From NCBI GenBank assembly GCA_030705945.1, contig JAUZPS010000265.1:1-6803 (forward strand): a stretch of DNA of 6,803 nt. The letters run 5' to 3'. This DNA is from Bacillota bacterium. GTDB lineage: Bacteria; Bacillota; Clostridia; Acetivibrionales; DSM-2933. Shown here one piece after another: positions 1-5,543 of the stretch (within the stretch, counting starts at the first letter, position 1; the number at the start of each line of letters is the position of its first letter). Below the pieces are notes generated by a model. That model was given only the letters and a program-made list of their open reading frames with translations, had not been told where the DNA came from and did not search any database. The translations under genes were made by a program, and so were the position numbers.

Positions 1-1116
1 ACAGTATTGCTTGGTAAGCTTAACTTAGATGAGTTTGCAATGGGTGGATCTACCGAAAATTCATATTTTCTCAAGACAAAAAATCCATGGGATTTAGAAA
101 GAGTGCCTGGAGGCTCAAGCGGTGGTTCGGCGGCTTCTGTTGCGGCTGGTGAAACAGTATTTTCCCTTGGTTCAGATACAGGTGGATCCATAAGACAACC
201 TGCGTCATTTTGTGGAATTGTTGGCCTGAAACCGACATATGGATCAGTTTCAAGGTATGGTCTTGTGGCGTTCGCATCTTCTTTGGATCAGATAGGGCCG
301 CTTACAAAAGATGTAACTGATTGCGCGCTGGTCATGAACGCAATTGCAGGTCACGATCCTATGGACTCAACATCGATAAATACTGATTACCCAGACTATA
401 CTAAAGCTTTGATTAATGATGTTAAGGGAATGAAGATAGGGATTCCAAAGGAATATATAGGAGAAGGGCTCAACAGTGAAGTGAAAAAATCGGTGCTGGA
501 TGCCATAGAGACGCTTAAAAAGCTTGGAGCTCAGTGCGAAGAGTTTTCGCTTCCTATTACAGAGTATGCAATTCCTGCTTATTACCTCATTTCCTCAGCA
601 GAAGCAAGTTCTAACCTCGCAAGATATGATGGAGTAAAATACGGCTATAGGGCTGAGAAGTTCAGCGATTTGCTGGATTTGTACAAACAATCCAGAAGTG
701 AGGGCTTTGGACCGGAAGTAAAAAGAAGAATTATGCTTGGAACATACGCGTTAAGTTCAGGATATTATGACGCATATTATAAGAAAGCCCTTCAGGTAAG
801 GACTCTTATTAAGAATGGTTTTGATGAAGCCTTCAGTAAGTACGACCTTGTTATCGGACCAACAGCTCCTTCAACTGCGTATAAGGTTGGGGAAAAGGTT
901 GATGATCCTTTGGAAATGTACTTAGGCGATATATATACCGTATCTGTTAATATAGCTGGATTACCAGGCCTGGTTGTGCCTTGCGGTTTTGACAGCAAGA
1001 AGCTTCCGATAGGCTTGCAGCTTATAGGAAAACCTTTTGACGAGAGCGTATTGTTAAGGGTTGGTTATACATTCGAACAGAATACGGAATTTCATAAGGC
1101 AAAAGCGAAAATATAG
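1..1116 (+). CDS. gatA: Glutamyl-tRNA(Gln)/aspartyl-tRNA(Asn) amidotransferase subunit A, 5' end missing
   Basis: GatA is the amidase subunit of GatCAB. It releases ammonia from glutamine for transamidation of misacylated tRNA in the cytoplasm. The reading frame is open from base 1, so the gene enters from the left edge, and the TTG at 7 is internal. The visible 371 residues begin just before the conserved GKLNLDEFAMGGSTENS stretch. The amidase-signature motif GGSSGGSAA follows, with the cis-Ser codon at 115-117, then GSDTGGSIRQPA with the nucleophile Ser codon at 187-189. The two serines are 24 residues apart, as in known family members. Aligning the nucleophile with Ser178 of the Staphylococcus aureus enzyme implies about 115 missing residues, including the catalytic Lys, and a full length near 485, which is normal for GatA. 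The C-terminal GLPIGLQ-like motif (KLPIGLQLIG) is present. gatB follows after 24 bases and is surely co-transcribed; gatC is expected upstream of the window. Confidence 0.97.
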   Translation, partial: TVLLGKLNLDEFAMGGSTENSYFLKTKNPWDLERVPGGSSGGSAASVAAGETVFSLGSDTGGSIRQPASFCGIVGLKPTYGSVSRYGLVAFASSLDQIGPLTKDVTDCALVMNAIAGHDPMDSTSINTDYPDYTKALINDVKGMKIGIPKEYIGEGLNSEVKKSVLDAIETLKKLGAQCEEFSLPITEYAIPAYYLISSAEASSNLARYDGVKYGYRAEKFSDLLDLYKQSRSEGFGPEVKRRIMLGTYALSSGYYDAYYKKALQVRTLIKNGFDEAFSKYDLVIGPTAPSTAYKVGEKVDDPLEMYLGDIYTVSVNIAGLPGLVVPCGFDSKKLPIGLQLIGKPFDESVLLRVGYTFEQNTEFHKAKAKI

Positions 1117-1125
1117 GAATTCTAA

Positions 1126-1134
1126 AGAAGGGTG
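1126..1134 (+). promoter_or_regulatory. Ribosome binding site of gatB
   Basis: The sequence AGAAGGGTG lies 6 bases before the ATG at 1141. This placement favours that ATG over the in-frame GTG at 1132, which overlaps the Shine-Dalgarno sequence itself. Confidence 0.75.
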
Positions 1135-1140
1135 ATAACA

Positions 1141-2574
1141 ATGGATTACGAAATAGTTATAGGTTTGGAAGTTCATGCTGAACTGTCAACAAAGTCAAAA
1201 ATATACTGCTCATGTTCCACCGAATTCGGCGGCGATGTAAACACCCATTGCTGTCCGATATGCACAGGAATGCCAGGGGTTTTACCTGTTTTAAATAAAA
1301 AAGTAGTTGAATATGCTGTTAAGGCAGGGCTTGCCACAAACTGCGAAATTGCCGAATTCAGCAAACAGGATAGAAAGAACTATTTTTACCCTGATCTTCC
1401 GAAAGCGTATCAGGTATCTCAGTATGATTTGCCGATATGTAAAAACGGCTATGTCGATATAGAAGTAAACGGAGTACAAAAGAGGATTGGTCTTACGAGA
1501 ATTCATATTGAAGAAGATGCCGGAAAATTAATTCATGATGAATGGGACAACGGTTCTTTAGTAGACTATAACAGATGTGGGGTGCCTCTTATTGAAATAG
1601 TTAGTGAACCTGACATAAGATCTGCTGAAGAAGCTAAAGCTTTTCTTGAAAACCTTAAAGCAATTTTAGAGTATATTGATGTTTCAGACTGTAAAATGCA
1701 GGAAGGCTCTCTCAGAGCGGATGTTAACCTATCCATCAGACCTGTTGGACAAAAGGAATTTGGAACAAGGACCGAGATGAAAAATCTTAATTCATTCAAA
1801 GCCATATTAAGGGCTATTGAAGGCGAATATCAGAGACAGAAAACTGAATTGGAATATGGCGGTGTTATAGTACAGGAAACCAGGCGTTGGGACGATAACA
1901 AAGGCTCCAGTTACGCTATGAGAAGCAAAGAAGAAGCTCATGACTACAGATATTTTCCTGAACCGGACCTTGTGCCTATTGTCCTTGAAAGAAGCTGGAT
2001 TGACGGTGTAAAAGCGGCTCTGCCTGAGCTTCCTGAAACAAGGAGAAAGCGGTATGTGTCGGACTTTAGCTTGCCCGAGTATGATGCCTCTATCCTGACT
2101 TCTTCCAAATATCTTGCTGACTTTTTTGAAGAAGCGGTGAAAATGAGCAACAACGCAAAATTAGTAAGCAATTGGGTTATGGGAGATCTCATGAGACTCT
2201 TAAAGGAAAAGGAAATGGAAGCTATTGATATTCCGTTCCCGGCAGAATACCTTGCTAAACTTGTAAAATTAATTGACGGCGGCAAAATCAGTGGAACAAT
2301 CGCCAAAAAAGTCTTTGAAAAAATGTTCTTAAACAACAAGGATCCTGAAGTTATTGTTAAAGAAGAAGGACTTGAAGTTGTAAATGATGAAGGAGCTCTT
2401 GTTGGAATAGTTAAAAAAGTACTTGAAGCAAACCCTCAATCAATTACAGACTATAAGAACGGAAAAGAAAAATCCTTTGGTTTCCTCGTAGGACAGTGTA
2501 TGAAGGAAAGCAGAGGTAAGGGAAATCCGCAAGTAATAAATAAGATATTAAAAGAGGAATTGGAAAAACTTTAA
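1141..2574 (+). CDS. gatB: Aspartyl/glutamyl-tRNA(Asn/Gln) amidotransferase subunit B
   Basis: GatB binds the misacylated tRNA, activates the acyl side chain with ATP and accepts ammonia channelled from GatA. The protein is complete at 477 residues, the usual length. It opens with the conserved GLEVHAEL motif (residues 8-15) of the catalytic cradle. A zinc-type cluster follows, with Cys23, Cys25, Cys38 and Cys41; the adjacent Cys37 is an extra cysteine. The GatB signature DYNRCGVPLIEIVSEP starts at residue 142. The C-terminal tail domain, which contacts tRNA, is marked by GQCMKESRGKGNP (451-463) and ends in a charged helix. The ATG at 1141 was chosen because a Shine-Dalgarno sequence precedes it and because MDYEIVIGLEVH is the usual family N-terminus. 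The gene lies 24 bases after gatA, as in the gatCAB operons of Bacillota. No frameshift or missing motif was seen. Confidence 0.98.
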   Translation: MDYEIVIGLEVHAELSTKSKIYCSCSTEFGGDVNTHCCPICTGMPGVLPVLNKKVVEYAVKAGLATNCEIAEFSKQDRKNYFYPDLPKAYQVSQYDLPICKNGYVDIEVNGVQKRIGLTRIHIEEDAGKLIHDEWDNGSLVDYNRCGVPLIEIVSEPDIRSAEEAKAFLENLKAILEYIDVSDCKMQEGSLRADVNLSIRPVGQKEFGTRTEMKNLNSFKAILRAIEGEYQRQKTELEYGGVIVQETRRWDDNKGSSYAMRSKEEAHDYRYFPEPDLVPIVLERSWIDGVKAALPELPETRRKRYVSDFSLPEYDASILTSSKYLADFFEEAVKMSNNAKLVSNWVMGDLMRLLKEKEMEAIDIPFPAEYLAKLVKLIDGGKISGTIAKKVFEKMFLNNKDPEVIVKEEGLEVVNDEGALVGIVKKVLEANPQSITDYKNGKEKSFGFLVGQCMKESRGKGNPQVINKILKEELEKL

Positions 2575-2594
2575 TTTGGAGAGATTTGAAGAAC

Positions 2595-2647
2595 CTATAT
2601 GTTTCGTGATAAATATTTTATATTATTTAAAATCACGAAACATATAG
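2595..2647 (+). terminator. Perfect 16-bp inverted repeat after gatB; candidate terminator or operator
   Basis: The left arm ctatatgtttcgtgat (2595-2610) is matched exactly by atcacgaaacatatag (2632-2647), around a 21-base AT-only loop. The loop can add a short AAAT/ATTT pairing (2611-2614 with 2625-2628). The repeat starts 20 bases after the gatB stop, and the T-rich sequence ctttatttat follows it, so a terminator for the gat operon is plausible. The stem has only 5 G+C of 16 and the T-run is interrupted, so this is not a textbook terminator. An operator for the sensor kinase gene downstream is the main alternative. TCGTGA recurs once more at 2661-2666. Confidence 0.45.
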
Positions 2648-2694
2648 CTTTATTTATAAATCGTGAAAAATTTAAAAAATAACTCTCAAGGAAC

Positions 2695-2702
2695 GGGGAG
2701 TG
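2695..2702 (+). promoter_or_regulatory. Ribosome binding site deciding the start of the sensor kinase
   Basis: GGGGAGTG lies 5 bases before the ATG at 2708. The upstream in-frame GTG at 2663 has no such sequence before it. Starting at 2708 also removes a polar 15-residue extension that would precede the first membrane helix. Confidence 0.75.
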
Positions 2703-2707
2703 TAATT

Positions 2708-4435
2708 ATGAGGTTTTTGCTTTCAACTAATGCAATTCTGCCTTTAATTTCAGCGGTTCTTTCATTCTTAATGATAGTTTATTTCATATTTAAGGGGAAA
2801 AATTCAGGACTATTTATTTGCTATATATGTTGTCAGGTAATGGTGTTCTGCTGGTCATTAGGGTATGCGTGCGAATTAATGTCCCAGGAATTTTCCCATA
2901 AACTTCTGTTTATCAAAATCAATTATTTCTGCATTTGCTTTCTAAGTCTGGGCTGGCTGGTTTTCTGCAACTTATTTGTTGAGAATAAGCGGTTTTTAAA
3001 TAAGAAATATATTATAGCTGCAGCTGTTATTCCAGTTATAAATTATATTATTGTTTTAACAAACGATTACCATAAGCAGTTTCAGGTGATAACAGAGACT
3101 GAAAAGGGAAGAAGGTTATTCTTTTGGGTTATTTTGGGTGCCACTTATCTTTATATATTTCTTGGAATACTTGTTTTAGCGTCAAACTACCGTAACCTAA
3201 AAAGAAATGCGAAACTGCAGACGATAGCATTAATACTTGCAGTGCTGATACCCATAGCATCAAATTTCTTATCGGTAATAAATATATTAAAAGTTGATTA
3301 TGACCTGACACCTGTAAGTTTTTCGGTTACAATGCTTTTTGTGGCGATAGCAACCTTCAGATACAGGTTTCTGGATTTAGCTCCAATTGCTAGAAAAGAA
3401 ATCGTTGAAAATATGAATGATTCTGTTCTTGTTTTAAATATATATAATCAGGTTGTAGATTGGAATAAAGCGTTTGTAAATAATTTTATTAATGGCGGCG
3501 AAATTGAAAAAAACACGGATTTATTTATGGTTATGAATAGGATACAGATGTTATCCTCAGCAAAAATTGATCCGGATTTCATTGAAGCTGTCAGCAGCTC
3601 TGGAGTTGCTGGACTAACATCCGAAATCAGCTTGTTAAATCCTAATAAAAAGACCTATCAGATTAAAGTTCATGCTATAAACAATAAACATGGCGAGATG
3701 CTTGCTAAGGTACTGACCTTCAGTGATATAACAGAATATATCAATATAATGGATGAACTCAATGATAAAAACAATGAATTATACGCTATGAATGACGAAC
3801 TTTCAAAGTATGCTTCAACTGTAGAAGAGCTGGCAATAGCAAAAGAAAGAAACAGGTTCGCTCACGATGTCCACGATACATTAGGACATACAATGACTTT
3901 GCTGATTTCAATTCTCGAGGTAGCCAATATAACATATAAAAATGATGTTGACACAACCGGGGAGAAATTAAGAGAAGCTCTTAAAACTTCAAAAGAAGGT
4001 CTTAAGGAATTAAGGAGGTCTATTTCCGGTCTGATGCCTGAGAAACTGTCATCGAATAATTTTGTGACTTCCATCAGGAACATGTTCTCGGATTTCAGGT
4101 TATCAGGAATTGAGATTGATTTTTCTGTTGAGGGAGTCGAACCTTTAGATATGAGTAAATATTCCGACGTACTTTATAGGGTGTGTCAGGAAGCTCTGAC
4201 CAATAGCGTAAGACATGGCAAGGCGAAAAATATAAACATATTTCTCCGCTTTCAAAAAGGTGGCATTAGGCTATTTATAATTGATGACGGCATAGGGTGC
4301 GGCGAGATTAAAAAAGGCTTTGGACTTTCAGGCATGGAAGAGAGACTTAAAACAGTAAATGGCAGTATAGTTTATGGGTCGGACGGGGAGAGCGGTTTTA
4401 ATCTGCGTATTGAGATACCCTTTGAGAGTGACTGA
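2708..4435 (+). CDS. Sensor histidine kinase with 7-helix membrane N-terminus, PAS and HisKA_3/HATPase_c
   Basis: This is a 575-residue membrane sensor kinase of the NarL-partner class. Seven hydrophobic segments lie at about 9-28, 34-55, 69-91, 101-118, 137-159, 170-193 and 200-217, matching the layout of the 7TM histidine-kinase N-terminal region family. A PAS-like domain follows at about 232-344, ending in DITEY, and then a charged, coiled-coil-like linker (345-377). The HisKA_3 domain carries ERNRFAHDVHDTLGH, with His389 as the predicted phospho-acceptor; the motif is HDxxxH rather than the HDxxxQ of DesK and NarX. The ATPase domain shows the N box QEALTNSVRHG (Asn499), the G1 box DDGIGCG (526-532) and the G2 box GFGLSGMEER (from 537). 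Eight of the ten cysteines fall within the first 90 residues. The response regulator gene starts 66 bases downstream. The signal sensed cannot be read from the sequence. Confidence 0.93.
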   Translation: MRFLLSTNAILPLISAVLSFLMIVYFIFKGKNSGLFICYICCQVMVFCWSLGYACELMSQEFSHKLLFIKINYFCICFLSLGWLVFCNLFVENKRFLNKKYIIAAAVIPVINYIIVLTNDYHKQFQVITETEKGRRLFFWVILGATYLYIFLGILVLASNYRNLKRNAKLQTIALILAVLIPIASNFLSVINILKVDYDLTPVSFSVTMLFVAIATFRYRFLDLAPIARKEIVENMNDSVLVLNIYNQVVDWNKAFVNNFINGGEIEKNTDLFMVMNRIQMLSSAKIDPDFIEAVSSSGVAGLTSEISLLNPNKKTYQIKVHAINNKHGEMLAKVLTFSDITEYINIMDELNDKNNELYAMNDELSKYASTVEELAIAKERNRFAHDVHDTLGHTMTLLISILEVANITYKNDVDTTGEKLREALKTSKEGLKELRRSISGLMPEKLSSNNFVTSIRNMFSDFRLSGIEIDFSVEGVEPLDMSKYSDVLYRVCQEALTNSVRHGKAKNINIFLRFQKGGIRLFIIDDGIGCGEIKKGFGLSGMEERLKTVNGSIVYGSDGESGFNLRIEIPFESD

Positions 4436-4490
4436 AGACATGTTTAGAAACGCTCTTATAGAAGCTGTAAAATTTTGTGGTTGATTGTGT

Positions 4491-4497
4491 GGGGTGA
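4491..4497 (+). promoter_or_regulatory. Ribosome binding site supporting a TTG start of the response regulator
   Basis: GGGGTGA matches the GGAGGTGA Shine-Dalgarno region with one difference and ends 4 bases before the TTG at 4502. The alternative in-frame starts, GTG at 4487 and TTG at 4475 and 4481, lie too close to it or upstream of it. Confidence 0.65.
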
Positions 4498-4501
4498 TAG
4501 A

Positions 4502-5149
4502 TTGATTAAAGCGCTTATAGTGGATGATCAGGCGATGTTAAGACAAAGCCTTAAGTTTATTATTGAACAGGATCCGGGAATAAAGGTTGAGGGAACGGCG
4601 GGAAATGGGGAAGACGCTTTAAAATTATGCGAAGAGTTTAACCCCGATGTTGTTTTGATGGATATAATGATGCCTGTATGCGATGGGATTGAGGGAACGA
4701 GGCTGATTAAATCCAGATATCCCAACATAAAAGTTATTATACTTACCACATTTAACAATGATGAGAACATAAAAAACGCTCTCAAAAACGGAGCCGCAGG
4801 GTATCTATTGAAGGATGCGGACCCTGAAGACCTGATTCTTGCCATAAAAAGTGTGGCAAAGGGCATGAGTATAATACATCATGACGTATTTGACAATGTA
4901 GTAAAAAAGGTGAGCGAAGAGGTTGAAACACAGGTAACAGAAAAAGATTCACATGGGATTCACCTAACTGACAGGGAACTTGACGTTATTAGACTTATTA
5001 TTGATGGAAAGAGTAATAAAGAAATTGGAGCGGCTCTTTTTATCACTGAGGGAAGCGTTAAAAATGTTGTGACGGGAATTCTTGAAAAATCGGGCTTAAA
5101 GGACAGGACGCAGCTTGCTGTATATGCGCTTAAAAATCATCTTGTCTAA
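4502..5149 (+). CDS. NarL/LuxR-family DNA-binding response regulator
   Basis: This cytoplasmic transcription regulator of 215 residues is the expected partner of the kinase just upstream. The receiver domain (about 1-120) has the acidic pair Asp8-Asp9, the phospho-acceptor Asp54 in VVLMDIMMP, the switch Thr82 and the conserved Lys104 in YLLKDA. A linker (about 121-150) leads to a LuxR-type helix-turn-helix: LTDRELDVIRLI at 155-166, then SNKEIG and the recognition helix TEGSVKNVVTGIL (182-194). The TTG at 4502 was chosen because it follows a good Shine-Dalgarno sequence and gives the family N-terminus MIKALIVDDQ. An upstream start would add WLIVWGDR-like residues not expected in this family. 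The 66-base gap after the kinase holds no obvious terminator, so the two genes are probably co-transcribed. The target genes are unknown. Confidence 0.95.
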   Translation: MIKALIVDDQAMLRQSLKFIIEQDPGIKVEGTAGNGEDALKLCEEFNPDVVLMDIMMPVCDGIEGTRLIKSRYPNIKVIILTTFNNDENIKNALKNGAAGYLLKDADPEDLILAIKSVAKGMSIIHHDVFDNVVKKVSEEVETQVTEKDSHGIHLTDRELDVIRLIIDGKSNKEIGAALFITEGSVKNVVTGILEKSGLKDRTQLAVYALKNHLV

Positions 5150-5217
5150 TCGTATTTTGTAATTTGCCACGGTGAATTAGGCAGTATAAGAAGAAAAATA
5201 GGATTAAAAACTTAAAA

Positions 5218-5322
5218 TATATAAAAAGCACTATTAATCTTACATTTGACGGAGCAAAATAACGAACGCTTTAACGTTATTTTGCGATAGGCAAATGTAA
5301 AAGATTAATTGCTTTTTATATA
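5218..5322. repeat. 105-base imperfect palindrome; long hairpin, MITE-like element or bidirectional terminator
   Basis: Four blocks pair in order: TATATAAAAAGCA (5218-5230) with 5310-5322, ATTAATCTT (5233-5241) with 5301-5309, ACATTTG (5242-5248) with 5292-5298, and GCAAAATAACG (5254-5264) with 5275-5285. That gives 40 perfect base pairs, interrupted by two 2-base bulges and one internal loop of 5 and 6 bases, around a 10-base loop. The outer AAAAAGC...GCTTTTT arrangement is typical of bidirectional intrinsic terminators. The length and full symmetry also suit a small non-autonomous palindromic element or a structured RNA. There is no coding capacity for a transposase. No clear target duplication can be assigned because the flanks are TA-rich. 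Confidence 0.7.
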
Positions 5323-5336
5323 GAATGCCAAAATAC

Positions 5337-5375
5337 AAATAAGATATGTGACTTAAGTCATGTATCTTATTTTTT
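5337..5375 (+). terminator. 36-base near-perfect palindrome with T-run; likely intrinsic terminator
   Basis: AAATAAGATA (5337-5346) pairs with TATCTTATTT (5363-5372), and the centre TGACTTAAGTCA (5349-5360) is a perfect 12-bp palindrome. The two non-matching positions (5347-5348 against 5361-5362) would be G-U pairs in RNA. Six T (5370-5375) overlap and follow the 3' arm. It probably ends the kinase-regulator transcript. The palindromic core could also be a protein-binding site. Confidence 0.55.
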
Positions 5376-5400
5376 ATATATGACTTAAGGGCGGCTTTTT
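5352..5400 (+). promoter_or_regulatory. Alternative hairpin overlapping the preceding terminator
   Basis: Bases 5352-5365 (CTTAAGTCATGTAT) can pair with 5376-5389 (ATATATGACTTAAG) as 13 Watson-Crick pairs and one G-U, with the loop cttatttttt. This uses the centre and 3' arm of the palindrome at 5337-5372, so only one of the two structures can form at a time. A second T-run (5396-5400) follows after GGCGGC. Whether this is an attenuator or only tandem terminators cannot be told from the sequence. Confidence 0.4.
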
Positions 5401-5438
5401 GTGACTTGTGATATCTGCAATGGCTTATTAAAAGCATT

Positions 5439-5444
5439 TATAAT
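5439..5444 (+). promoter_or_regulatory. Candidate -10 box for the DUF2339-like gene
   Basis: A consensus TATAAT lies about 100 bases before the ATG at 5544 and just after the structured region. No good -35 hexamer sits at 16-18 bases, and there is no extended TGn, so the promoter may be weak, activator-dependent or not real in this AT-rich context. Confidence 0.3.
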
Positions 5445-5543
5445 AGTAATATAAGTTAAATCAACCACATTTACAAGATAAAAAAATATTTTGTATATGC
5501 AAAGACACTATAAAAAAGGTTAAAAATGAAAGGATGAAGTCAA

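Larger units (their letters stand above)
5150..5543. other. Structured, gene-free, AT-rich intergenic region
   Basis: This 394-base stretch separates the response regulator from the DUF2339-like gene and contains no convincing coding region. It holds, in order, a 105-base imperfect palindrome, a 36-base near-perfect palindrome with a T-run, an overlapping alternative hairpin, three TGACTT motifs, a TATAAT box and a weak 9-bp dyad (5472-5480 with 5487-5495, loop of six A). The first 68 bases after the regulator stop show nothing recognisable. Confidence 0.8.

Noticed and set aside
1132..1140. GTG at 1132 as the start of gatB
   Set aside because: It overlaps the Shine-Dalgarno sequence AGAAGGGTG, and the ATG three codons later gives the usual GatB N-terminus.
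1944..2339. A 131-residue reading frame on the minus strand inside gatB
   Set aside because: It lies wholly opposite a highly conserved gatB coding region and shows no recognisable motif, so it is a shadow frame.
2663..2707. GTG at 2663 as the start of the sensor kinase
   Set aside because: No ribosome binding site precedes it, whereas GGGGAGTG sits 5 bases before the ATG at 2708. The extra 15 residues are polar and precede the first membrane helix.
5240..5437. A 65-residue reading frame on the minus strand in the intergenic region
   Set aside because: It runs through the palindromes, and its residues simply reflect AT-rich inverted repeats. No ribosome binding site or recognisable domain was seen.
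5472..5495. A 9-bp dyad with an A6 loop upstream of the membrane protein gene
   Set aside because: It is short, purely AT-rich apart from a few bases and includes a G-U pair. Such dyads are expected by chance in this composition, so it is only mentioned within the intergenic entry.
5491..5514. TTGTAT and TATAAA as a promoter pair close to the membrane protein gene
   Set aside because: The spacer is only 12 bases, too short for a standard sigma-A promoter.
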